Below are positions 1 to 7,872 of a stretch of 16,092 nt of DNA, piece after piece (position 1 is the first letter of the stretch; the number at the start of each line of letters is the position of its first letter). The stretch comes from an uncultured Sutterella sp. (GTDB taxonomy: Bacteria > Pseudomonadota > Gammaproteobacteria > Burkholderiales > Burkholderiaceae_F): NCBI GenBank assembly GCA_937906995.1, contig CALESB010000047.1:1-16092 (forward strand). The letters run 5' to 3'. The notes under the pieces were generated by a model. It worked only from the letters and a program-made list of their open reading frames with translations, was not told the DNA's origin and did not search any database. Made by a program: the position numbers and the translations under genes.

Positions 1-124
1 CGCCGAATTGTTGGGCGAGAACCGTCGTGATAGCAGCCGTCAACGTCGTCTTACCGTGGTCGACGTGACCGATCGTACCCACGTTAACGTGGGGCTTGGT
101 ACGTTCAAACTTACCTTTTGCCAT
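1..124 (-). CDS. tuf: elongation factor Tu, N-terminal part (downstream str-operon copy)
   Basis: This is the first 41 codons of EF-Tu, the GTPase that carries aminoacyl-tRNA to the ribosomal A site. The gene runs off the low-coordinate edge of the window. It starts with ATG at 124 and reads MAKGKFERTKPHVNVGTIG, then the P-loop GHVDHGKT at residues 19-26, then TLTAAITTVL. A Shine-Dalgarno-like AAGGA lies 9 nt before the start. It follows fusA by 55 nt, which is the classic last position of the str operon (rpsL-rpsG-fusA-tuf). A second tuf ends at the other edge of the window, so the genome has at least two copies; the visible parts do not overlap, so their identity cannot be compared here. 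The family assignment is certain; the rest of the gene is outside view. Confidence 0.97.
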   Translation of the reverse strand, partial: MAKGKFERTKPHVNVGTIGHVDHGKTTLTAAITTVLAQQFG

Positions 125-179
125 TTTTATTGGTCCTTTAAATTGGTAAATTAGTTAATAAAACTCTTAAAGTTTACGC

Positions 180-2282
180 TTATTTTGCTTTTTCAGCGAT
201 AACTTCATCAGCCACGTTGCGCGGAGCTTCAGCGTAGTGCTTGAACTGCATGGAGTACGTAGCACGACCTTGCGTCAAAGAGCGAAGCGTCGTAGCGTAA
301 CCAAACATTTCAGCCAACGGAACTTCTGCGCGAATAGCCTTACCGCCACCAGCGATATCATCCATACCTTGGATAACACCACGGCGAGAAGACAAGTCAC
401 CCATGACGTCGCCCATCTTTTCTTCAGGCGTTTCAACGTCAACAGCCATGATCGGTTCGAGCAACACGGGGTGAGCCTTACGCATACCTTCCTTGAAGGC
501 CATAGAAGCAGCCATCTTAAAGGCGTTTTCGTTAGAGTCAACTTCGTGGTAGGAACCGAAGTGCAACGTCACCTTGACGTCAACAACCGGGTAACCAGCC
601 AAAACACCAGCCTTCAACGTGTCTTCAACACCCTTTTGAACAGCCGGGATGTATTCGCGAGGAACAACACCGCCCTTAATGGCGTCAACAAATTCGAAGC
701 CCTTACCAGCTTCTTGCGGTTCAAGCTTGAGCACAACGTGACCGTATTGACCACGACCACCAGATTGCTTAACAAACTTGAATTCAGCATTTTCTTCGAC
801 GGAGCGAATCGTTTCGCGGTATGCAACTTGGGGCTTACCAACCGTTGCTTCAACACCGAATTCACGACGCATACGGTCAACCAAAATTTCCAAGTGCAAT
901 TCGCCCATACCGGAAATAATCGTTTGACCAGATTCTTCGTCCGTACGAACACGGAAGGACGGGTCTTCTTGAGCCAAGCGGTTCAATGCGATACCCATCT
1001 TTTCTTGGTCAGCCTTGGTCTTCGGTTCAACAGCTTGAGAAATCACCGGTTCCGGGAATTCCATGCGTTCCAAAATAATCGGAGCGTCGATAGCACAAAG
1101 CGTGTCACCAGAGGTCACTTCCTTCAAACCAACAGCAGCAGCGATGTCGCCAGCTTCCGTTTCCTTGATTTCCTTACGTTCGTTAGCGTGCATTTGGAGC
1201 AAGCGGCCGATACGTTCCTTCTTGTTCTTGACAGAATTCAAAACCGTTTCGCCAGAGGTCAAAACGCCAGAATAAACACGCAAGAAAGTCAATTGACCAA
1301 CATACGGGTCCGTCATGATCTTAAAGGCCAAAGCAGAGAACGGAGCATTATCATCAGCCACACGTTCAACTTCGTTGTCATTCAAGTCAACACCCTTCAC
1401 CGGCGGAATATCAACCGGAGACGGCAAGAATTGAATCACAGCGTCCAACATACGTTGAACACCCTTGTTCTTAAAGGCAGTACCACAGAGCATCGGTTGA
1501 ATTTCACAAGCGATCGTGCGATGACGCAAACCTTCAATGATTTGTTCTTCGCTCAATTCACCGTTTTCAAGGTACTCATTCATGAGGTCTTCGTTAGCTT
1601 CAGCAGCGGCTTCAACCATGTTTTCATGCCACTTTTGAGCATCGGCTTCCAATTCAGCAGGAATCGGACCGTATTCAAACTTCATACCTTGGCTAGCTTC
1701 GTCCCAAATGATGGCACGCATCTTCAAGAGGTCAACCACACCTTCAAAGGTGTCTTCAGCACCAATCGGAATAACGATAGGCACAGGGTTAGCCTTCAAA
1801 CGCACACGCATTTGTTCGTAAACCTTGAAGAAGTTGGCACCAGTACGGTCCATCTTGTTAACGAAAGCCAAACGCGGAACAGCGTACTTGTTAGCTTGAC
1901 GCCAAACGGTTTCGGATTGCGGTTGAACGCCACCGACAGCACAGTAAACCATGCAAGCACCGTCCAAAACACGCATAGAACGTTCCACTTCAACCGTGAA
2001 GTCAACGTGCCCCGGGGTGTCAATGATGTTCAAGCGATGTTCAGGGAAAGAACCATCCATGCCCTTCCAGAACGTGGTCGTGGCAGCGGAGGTAATCGTG
2101 ATACCCTTTTCTTGTTCTTGTTCCATCCAGTCCATGGTGGCAGCGCCATCATGCACTTCACCGAGCTTGTGAGTCACACCGGTGTAGAACAAAATACGTT
2201 CAGTGGTCGTGGTCTTGCCCGCGTCAATGTGGGCAGAGATACCGATGTTGCGATAACGCGAGATCGGAGTAGTACGAGCCAT
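180..2282 (-). CDS. fusA: elongation factor G
   Basis: EF-G is the translational GTPase that drives tRNA-mRNA translocation and, with RRF, ribosome recycling in the cytoplasm. The 700-aa product is the usual full length for the family. G1 is AHIDAGKT at residues 17-24, switch I contains GITITSA at about 60-66, G3 is DTPGH at 88-92 and G4 is NKMD at 142-145. The C-terminal half carries the domain III-V region, including GGRGQYGHV and the late segment PLAEMFGYATTLRSLTQGRATYSMQF. The ATG at 2282 is supported by a strong AGGGGA placed 6 nt upstream, and the gene ends in TAA. It sits between rpsG and tuf in the str operon. The rpsG-fusA gap contains a 12-bp hairpin described separately. Nothing looks truncated or unusual. 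Confidence 0.99.
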   Translation of the reverse strand: MARTTPISRYRNIGISAHIDAGKTTTTERILFYTGVTHKLGEVHDGAATMDWMEQEQEKGITITSAATTTFWKGMDGSFPEHRLNIIDTPGHVDFTVEVERSMRVLDGACMVYCAVGGVQPQSETVWRQANKYAVPRLAFVNKMDRTGANFFKVYEQMRVRLKANPVPIVIPIGAEDTFEGVVDLLKMRAIIWDEASQGMKFEYGPIPAELEADAQKWHENMVEAAAEANEDLMNEYLENGELSEEQIIEGLRHRTIACEIQPMLCGTAFKNKGVQRMLDAVIQFLPSPVDIPPVKGVDLNDNEVERVADDNAPFSALAFKIMTDPYVGQLTFLRVYSGVLTSGETVLNSVKNKKERIGRLLQMHANERKEIKETEAGDIAAAVGLKEVTSGDTLCAIDAPIILERMEFPEPVISQAVEPKTKADQEKMGIALNRLAQEDPSFRVRTDEESGQTIISGMGELHLEILVDRMRREFGVEATVGKPQVAYRETIRSVEENAEFKFVKQSGGRGQYGHVVLKLEPQEAGKGFEFVDAIKGGVVPREYIPAVQKGVEDTLKAGVLAGYPVVDVKVTLHFGSYHEVDSNENAFKMAASMAFKEGMRKAHPVLLEPIMAVDVETPEEKMGDVMGDLSSRRGVIQGMDDIAGGGKAIRAEVPLAEMFGYATTLRSLTQGRATYSMQFKHYAEAPRNVADEVIAEKAK

Positions 2283-2303
2283 TATTAATCCCCTAGTTGG
2301 AGA

Positions 2304-2333
2304 CGATGCGTCGAACGATTGTCCAACGCATCG
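2304..2333 (-). other. 12-bp hairpin in the rpsG-fusA gap
   Basis: On the minus strand CGATGCGTTGGA pairs with TTCGACGCATCG (12 bp including two G-U pairs) around a 6-nt loop. It lies in the 62-nt gap, 11 nt after the rpsG stop and just upstream of the fusA ribosome binding site. There is no T-run after it, so it is not a standard intrinsic terminator. An mRNA processing, stabilising or translational-coupling element is an inference. Confidence 0.6.
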
Positions 2334-2344
2334 AGTTAATCAAA

Positions 2345-2815
2345 TTAGAAACGGAAGTGAGAGAAAGCCTTGTTAGCTTCAGCCATGCGGTGAACTTCAT
2401 CACGCTTCTTCATGGCGCCACCACGGCCTTCGGCCGCATCCAACAACTCACCAGCTAAGCGTTGGGGCATCGACTTTTCAGCGCGCTTCTTAGCCGATTC
2501 GCGCAACCAGCGCATGGCAAGAGCCATACGACGGACAGGGCGAACTTCAACCGGCACTTGGTAGTTAGCACCACCAACACGGCGGCTCTTAACTTCCACG
2601 ATCGGGCGGACGTTATTCAAAGCGGCCGTGAACACTTCGAGAGCGTTCTTACCAGTCTTGGCTTCGATTTCTTCAAGGGCGCCATAAACGATGCGTTCGG
2701 CGACGGCCTTCTTACCATCGAGCATGATCACATTCACAAATTTGGCGATTTCAACAGAGCCGAACTTAGGATCCGGCAAAATTTCACGTTTCGGTACTTC
2801 GCGACGACGGGGCAT
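2345..2815 (-). CDS. rpsG: 30S ribosomal protein S7
   Basis: S7 is a primary binder of the 3' major domain of 16S rRNA; it nucleates assembly of the 30S head and contacts the E-site tRNA. The product is 156 aa, a standard length. It opens MPRRREVPKREILPDPKFGS and includes the rRNA-binding stretch with VGGANYQVPVEV, then RRMALAMRWL, and ends AFSHFRF. The ATG at 2815 follows a good GAGG about 6 nt upstream. It is the second gene of the str operon, 126 nt after rpsL. In Escherichia coli S7 is the autogenous repressor of this operon, binding the rpsL-rpsG spacer; whether that applies here cannot be read directly from the sequence. Confidence 0.99.
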   Translation of the reverse strand: MPRRREVPKREILPDPKFGSVEIAKFVNVIMLDGKKAVAERIVYGALEEIEAKTGKNALEVFTAALNNVRPIVEVKSRRVGGANYQVPVEVRPVRRMALAMRWLRESAKKRAEKSMPQRLAGELLDAAEGRGGAMKKRDEVHRMAEANKAFSHFRF

Positions 2816-2851
2816 TTTTTCCTCTTTTCGTAGTCTTCAGTCATTAACATT

Positions 2852-2873
2852 GCGATCACTCAATTAGGATCGC
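2852..2873 (-). other. hairpin in the rpsL-rpsG spacer, possible part of an S7 regulatory site
   Basis: Within the 126-nt rpsL-rpsG gap the arms GCGATC and GATCGC form a 6-bp stem around a 10-nt loop on the minus strand. The gap is long for an operon of this type, and in E. coli the corresponding spacer is the S7 translational operator. I see no clear sequence match to that site, so the regulatory role is inferred from position only. Confidence 0.35.
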
Positions 2874-2941
2874 GACTTACTCGGCCTTGCCACCACACTA
2901 GCGGGAGGCTCGGTCCGCTCACGGCTACAAGCGCCGCGAAA

Positions 2942-3319
2942 TTAAGCTGCCTTCGGGCGCTTGGCGCCGTACTTGGAGCGAGATTGCTTACGATCCTTAA
3001 CACCTTGGGTGTCCAAAGAACCGCGAACGATGTGATAACGCACACCAGGCAAGTCCTTAACACGACCGCCGCGAATCAACACGACGCTGTGTTCTTGCAA
3101 GTTGTGGCCTTCACCACCGATATAAGAAATGACCTCAAAGCCGTTGGTCAAACGCACCTTAGCGACCTTACGCAAAGCGGAGTTCGGCTTCTTAGGGGTC
3201 GTGGTGTACACGCGCGTGCAAACGCCACGCTTTTGCGGGCAGTTCTTAAGCGCGGGGCTCTTGCTTTTATCGTGCGTGAGCTCACGGGGCTTACGCACCA
3301 ATTGATTAATAGTAGGCAT
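2942..3319 (-). CDS. rpsL: 30S ribosomal protein S12
   Basis: S12 lies at the decoding centre of the 30S subunit and affects accuracy and streptomycin response. The product is 125 aa and has the invariant TTTPKKPNSALRK and GGRVKDLPGVRYH blocks. By initiator-Met numbering K43 and K88 are lysines, which is the streptomycin-sensitive state at both classical resistance positions. D89 corresponds to the aspartate that RimO methylthiolates in E. coli. The ATG at 3319 has only a weak upstream GGA about 5 nt away, but the N-terminus MPTINQLVRKPR fits the family exactly. It is the first gene of the str operon, about 150 nt downstream of the predicted start of transcription. Confidence 0.99.
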   Translation of the reverse strand: MPTINQLVRKPRELTHDKSKSPALKNCPQKRGVCTRVYTTTPKKPNSALRKVAKVRLTNGFEVISYIGGEGHNLQEHSVVLIRGGRVKDLPGVRYHIVRGSLDTQGVKDRKQSRSKYGAKRPKAA

Positions 3320-3364
3320 AAAAGTCCGTATTTAAAATTCCTCAACCACACACAGTATGGAAGA

Positions 3365-3414
3365 GGGAATTGCTGGTTTAAAAACGTCCGTAACTTTAAA
3401 CGCAAAACTCCCTT
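3365..3414 (-). other. nested inverted repeat in the str-operon leader
   Basis: Within the roughly 150-nt untranslated leader of rpsL, an outer 5-bp stem (AGGGA at 3410-3414 read on the minus strand, with TCCCT at 3365-3369) encloses an inner 7-bp stem (GTTTAAA with TTTAAAC, 3377-3383 and 3396-3402). No T-run follows. Its role is unknown; leader length and structure only suggest post-transcriptional control or mRNA stability. Confidence 0.4.
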
Positions 3415-3477
3415 CATCAACTTTTTTATCAGTTAATGAAAGGTTTTATCTCACGAAAAAGCTATCGGAGAGACGAG

Positions 3478-3506
3478 AGTATCGTATTTTTTTCTCTTAT
3501 TGTCAA
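3478..3506 (-). promoter_or_regulatory. sigma70-type promoter of the str operon
   Basis: The minus strand has a perfect -35 TTGACA (3501-3506), a 17-nt spacer and a -10 GATACT (3478-3483, four of six consensus bases). The predicted start is near 3471, giving a leader of about 150 nt before rpsL. It lies about 20 nt beyond the rpoC terminator, so str transcription appears to be started afresh here rather than relying only on read-through from rpoBC. Confidence 0.8.
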
Positions 3507-3519
3507 GACCTTAAGAGAA

Positions 3520-3570
3520 AAATGATGAAGGCCAACAAGCGCTTACTCTCAGAATCCGCTTGCTGGCCTT
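3520..3570 (-). terminator. intrinsic terminator after rpoC
   Basis: A 14-bp stem (AAGGCCAGCAAGCG with CGCTTGTTGGCCTT, one G-U pair; 3557-3570 and 3528-3541) with a 15-nt loop is followed on the minus strand by CATCATTTTT. It lies about 45 nt past the rpoC stop and just before the str promoter. The T-run starts a few bases from the stem, so efficiency may be partial. The stem is also flanked by an A-run, so a weaker action in the other direction is possible, but there is no gene there to need it. Confidence 0.8.
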
Positions 3571-3616
3571 TTAGTTTGGGTAGTTGACTTTTTACTCTCC
3601 TACCCATGGATTAGTC

Positions 3617-6600
3617 TTATTCAGACTTAGTCTCAACAGAGATTGCTTCAATAGCATCCTCTACAGCTTCAGATTGCACGAAATCGGAACTAAAGCCATT
3701 TTCTTGAGCTTCAACTGCTTCGTTGTGCTTGACAGTACGGTGATAAGCTAAACCCGTACCAGCCGGGATCAAGCGACCAACAATAACGTTTTCCTTCAAG
3801 CCACGCAATTCATCCTTCTTACCCATAATGGCGGCTTCTGTAAGCACACGGGTAGTTTCTTGGAAGGATGCTGCGGAGATAAAGGAGTCCGTAGACAAAC
3901 TAGCCTTCGTAATACCCAAGAGAACGTTTTCATACAATGCAGGACGCTTACCAGCTGCAATAGCCTTATCGTTTTCATCCAACATTTCAGAGCGTTCAAC
4001 TTGTTCATCACGAATAAATGGCGTATCACCCGGATCCGTAATCTTCACACGACGCAACATTTGACGCACAATCACTTCAATGTGCTTATCGTTGATCTTC
4101 ACACCTTGCAAGCGGTACACGTCTTGAACTTCATCGACGATGTAGCGAGCCAATGCTTCGATACCTAATAAGCGCAAAATGTCATGCGGGTCAGCAGGAC
4201 CATCAACAATTTCTTCACCCTTTTGAACGACTTGACCATCGTGGACCAAAACGTTCTTATCCTTAGAGATCAAGAATTCGTGATCTTGGCCTTCACTATC
4301 AGTGATAACCAAACGTTGCTTACCCTTGGTTTCCTTACCGAAGGTCACAGTACCCGTGACTTCTGCCAACATGCCTGCATCCTTCGGAGAGCGAGCTTCG
4401 AAAAGTTCGGCAACACGCGGCAAACCACCGGTAATGTCACGCGTCTTTTGAGATTCAACAGGAATACGAGCCAACACTTCGCCGCGACCAATCTTTTGAC
4501 CGTCACGAACAACGATCAAAGCACCAACCGGCAATTGAATTGACACTCGGTGATCCGTGCCCGGAATCTTCACTTCATTGCCATTTTCATCAACCAAGCG
4601 CACGGCAGGACGCATAATTTGCGAAGAACCCTTCTTGCTCTTTGAAGATGTACCGGCAGAGTGCTTCGGATCGATAACCACTAAGCTTGACAAGCCAGTC
4701 ACTTCATCAGTTTGACTCATCACCGTCACGTTATCGATAACGCCTTCGAATTGAACCGTGCCACCGTACTCGGAAATAATCGGACGGGTCATCGGATCCC
4801 AGTTAGCCAATTGCGTTCCAGCCTTCACTTCATGATCTGGTTGGACCAACAACGTAGCACCATACGGAACTTTATGGCGTTCGCGCTCACGACCATTGTC
4901 ACTGATGATGATTTCACCAGAACGAGAAATCACAACCAAGTCACCCTTGGAGCTAGTCACATAACGCATGGCCGAGGAGTAGCTCACCGTACCGTTAACC
5001 TTGGCTTCAACAGAGCTAGCCACAGCAGCACGACTTGCAGCACCACCGATGTGGAACGTACGCATGGTTAACTGCGTACCCGGTTCACCAATGGATTGAG
5101 CAGCAATAACACCAACAGCTTCACCAGCATTGACTAAGCTACCGCGACCTAAGTCACGACCGTAGCACTTGGCACACAAGCCGTAACGAGTTTGACAGGT
5201 CAATGGCGTGCGAACCATCACTTCGTCAATACCTAACTTCTCGATGAGATCGCATTCGTCTTCAGCCAACATCGTACCAGCCGCGATGACCACGTCACCC
5301 GTTTCTGGATCAACGATATCAGCACTTGTTACACGACCCAAAACGCGATCGCGCAAGGATTGAATAACGTCACCGCCTTCAACCAAAGCCTTCATGCTCA
5401 CGCCTTGCGTGGTATGGCAATCATCTTCCACGACCACCAAGTCTTGGGTCACGTCAACCAAACGACGAGTCAAGTAACCAGAGTTAGCCGTCTTCAATGC
5501 CGTATCAGCCAAACCCTTACGAGCACCGTGAGTAGAAATAAAGTACTGTAAGACGTTCAAACCTTCACGGAAGTTTGCGGTAATCGGGGTTTCAATGATG
5601 GAGCCGTCAGGCTTAGCCATCAAACCACGCATACCAGCCAATTGGCGAATCTGAGCTGCAGAACCACGAGCACCAGAGTCAGCCATCATGTACACAGAGT
5701 TAAAGGACTCTTGCTTGGTCAAATTACCGTGACGGTCAACAACAGGCTCCGTAGACAATTCTTCCATCATCACCTTACCGACTTGGTCGGAGGTACGACC
5801 CCAAATATCCACCACCTTGTTGTAGCGTTCGCCTTGGGTTACCAAACCTGATGCATATTGAGCTTCAATTTCCTTGACTTCTTGCTCTGCAGCATTCACT
5901 AACTTCATCTTTTGTTCAGGAACAGTCATATCCCCAATACAAATAGACAAACCACCAAGCGTAGCCAAAGCGTAACCACGGTCCTTTAAGCGGTCAGCGA
6001 ACATCACCGTAGCACGCAATCCGCACTTACGGAAGCAGACGTTGATCAAGCGAGCAATTTCCTTCTTCTTCAAAGTACGGTTCAACTCAGAGAAGCTCAT
6101 ACCTTCAGGAAGGATTTCAGACAACAAAGCGCGACCAGCAGTGGTTTCATAACGCACGATCTTCGGCGTCTTTTCACCCGTTTCCTTGTTCAATTCATAT
6201 TCTTTGATACGAACTGTACAACGCGTTTGAAGTTCGACAACCTTGTTATCCAATGCACGTTGAACTTCGGCCACATCAGCAAAGAACATGCCTTCGCCCT
6301 TGGCATTAATACGTTCACGCGTACTGTAGTACAAGCCCAAGACCATGTCTTGAGACGGCACGATAGAAGGATCGCCGTTAGCAGGGAACAATACGTTGTT
6401 AGAAGCTAACATCAAAGAGCGAGCTTCCAACTGTGCTTCCAAACTCAACGGAACGTGAACAGCCATTTGGTCACCGTCGAAGTCAGCGTTAAAAGCTGCA
6501 CAAACGAGCGGATGCAACTGAATAGCCTTACCTTCGATCAACTTCGGTTCAAAGGCTTGAATACCCAAGCGGTGCAACGTAGGAGCACGGTTCAACATCA

Positions 6601-7861
6601 CGGGATGTTCATAAATGACTTCTTCAAGAATGTCCCAAACGACAGGTTCTTGATTGTCAACCATCTTCTTCGCAGCCTTAATCGTCATGGCCAAGCCGCG
6701 ACGTTCGAGCTTATTGAAGATAAAGGGCTTGAACAATTCCAAAGCCATCAACTTCGGCAAACCGCATTGGTGCAAACGCAAGTACGGACCAACCGTAATC
6801 ACGGAACGGCCAGAGTAATCGACGCGCTTACCCAAAAGGTTTTGACGGAAGCGACCGCTCTTACCCTTGATCATGTCAGCCAAAGACTTTAACGGACGCT
6901 TAGACGGACCCGTCATAGCCTTGCCACGACGGCCGTTATCCAACAAGCTGTCAACAGCTTCTTGCAACATGCGCTTTTCGTTACGAATAATGATATCCGG
7001 AGCCTTGAGCTCAAGTAATCGCTTCAAACGGTTATTACGATTAATAACGCGACGATACAAGTCGTTCAAGTCAGAAGTGGCAAAGCGACCACCATCCAAC
7101 GGTACCAAAGGACGCAAGTCCGGTGGCAACACCGGTAAGACTTCCATCACCATCCATTCGGGCTTAACGCCAGAGCGTTGGAAGCCTTCCAAGACTTTAA
7201 GACGCTTAGAGAACTTTTTGATCTTTGCGTCAGAGGAGGTGTCTTCCAATTCCTTACGCAACGTTGCCACTTCGTGGTCAACGTCAATTGTACGAAGCAT
7301 CTCGCCAATGGCTTCAGCGCCCATCATGGCCTTGAAGTCAGAGCCGTATTGCTCAACCTTTTCAAGATATTCATCTTCGGTGAGCAATTGGCCACGTGTC
7401 ATATCCGTCATACCCGGATCAACGACACAGTATGCTTCGAAATACAAAACACGTTCGATATCACGCAACGGGATATCAAGCACCATACCCATACGGGACG
7501 GCAAGCTCTTTAAGAACCAAATGTGTGCGACAGGGCTGGCCAATTCAATGTGGCCCATGCGTTCACGACGAACCTTAGAAAGCGTGACTTCAACACCACA
7601 CTTTTCACACACAACACCACGGTGCTTTAAACGCTTGTACTTGCCGCACAAACATTCATAGTCTTTCACCGGGCCGAAGATCTTGGCACAGAACAAACCA
7701 TCACGTTCCGGTTTAAAGGTACGATAGTTGATGGTTTCCGGCTTTTTCACTTCACCGAAAGACCAAGAACGAATTTTTTCCGGCGATGCAAGACCAATCT
7801 TGATCGCGTCAAAATGTTCGTCCTGATTGAGTTGCTTAAACAGATCGATAAGCGGATTCAT
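3617..7861 (-). CDS. rpoC: DNA-directed RNA polymerase subunit beta'
   Basis: This is the largest subunit of RNA polymerase and holds the catalytic magnesium. The 1414-aa product is full length for a proteobacterium. The N-terminal zinc site is C70, C72, C85 and C88 (CLCGKY...CEKC). The active-site loop NADFDGDQM places the three metal aspartates at 460, 462 and 464, the same numbers as in E. coli. The second zinc site is C815, C889, C896 and C899. The bridge-helix and trigger-loop region (GARGSAAQIRQLAG, TPITANFREG, GLADTALKTANSGYLTRRL) is intact. The ATG at 7861 is preceded by TAAGGA in which the TAA is the rpoB stop, so the ribosome binding site overlaps the end of rpoB and translation is likely coupled. 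The tail after about residue 1385 is acidic and ends in ETKSE. Confidence 0.99.
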   Translation of the reverse strand: MNPLIDLFKQLNQDEHFDAIKIGLASPEKIRSWSFGEVKKPETINYRTFKPERDGLFCAKIFGPVKDYECLCGKYKRLKHRGVVCEKCGVEVTLSKVRRERMGHIELASPVAHIWFLKSLPSRMGMVLDIPLRDIERVLYFEAYCVVDPGMTDMTRGQLLTEDEYLEKVEQYGSDFKAMMGAEAIGEMLRTIDVDHEVATLRKELEDTSSDAKIKKFSKRLKVLEGFQRSGVKPEWMVMEVLPVLPPDLRPLVPLDGGRFATSDLNDLYRRVINRNNRLKRLLELKAPDIIIRNEKRMLQEAVDSLLDNGRRGKAMTGPSKRPLKSLADMIKGKSGRFRQNLLGKRVDYSGRSVITVGPYLRLHQCGLPKLMALELFKPFIFNKLERRGLAMTIKAAKKMVDNQEPVVWDILEEVIYEHPVMLNRAPTLHRLGIQAFEPKLIEGKAIQLHPLVCAAFNADFDGDQMAVHVPLSLEAQLEARSLMLASNNVLFPANGDPSIVPSQDMVLGLYYSTRERINAKGEGMFFADVAEVQRALDNKVVELQTRCTVRIKEYELNKETGEKTPKIVRYETTAGRALLSEILPEGMSFSELNRTLKKKEIARLINVCFRKCGLRATVMFADRLKDRGYALATLGGLSICIGDMTVPEQKMKLVNAAEQEVKEIEAQYASGLVTQGERYNKVVDIWGRTSDQVGKVMMEELSTEPVVDRHGNLTKQESFNSVYMMADSGARGSAAQIRQLAGMRGLMAKPDGSIIETPITANFREGLNVLQYFISTHGARKGLADTALKTANSGYLTRRLVDVTQDLVVVEDDCHTTQGVSMKALVEGGDVIQSLRDRVLGRVTSADIVDPETGDVVIAAGTMLAEDECDLIEKLGIDEVMVRTPLTCQTRYGLCAKCYGRDLGRGSLVNAGEAVGVIAAQSIGEPGTQLTMRTFHIGGAASRAAVASSVEAKVNGTVSYSSAMRYVTSSKGDLVVISRSGEIIISDNGRERERHKVPYGATLLVQPDHEVKAGTQLANWDPMTRPIISEYGGTVQFEGVIDNVTVMSQTDEVTGLSSLVVIDPKHSAGTSSKSKKGSSQIMRPAVRLVDENGNEVKIPGTDHRVSIQLPVGALIVVRDGQKIGRGEVLARIPVESQKTRDITGGLPRVAELFEARSPKDAGMLAEVTGTVTFGKETKGKQRLVITDSEGQDHEFLISKDKNVLVHDGQVVQKGEEIVDGPADPHDILRLLGIEALARYIVDEVQDVYRLQGVKINDKHIEVIVRQMLRRVKITDPGDTPFIRDEQVERSEMLDENDKAIAAGKRPALYENVLLGITKASLSTDSFISAASFQETTRVLTEAAIMGKKDELRGLKENVIVGRLIPAGTGLAYHRTVKHNEAVEAQENGFSSDFVQSEAVEDAIEAISVETKSE

Positions 7862-7872
7862 CAGTTCTGTCC

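Noticed and set aside
237..2288. 683-codon open frame on the plus strand opposite fusA
   Set aside because: It is the antisense of a highly expressed gene with biased codons, which keeps the opposite frame free of stops. The product is rich in His, Asn, Arg and Thr, has no recognisable domain, and fusA itself is certain.
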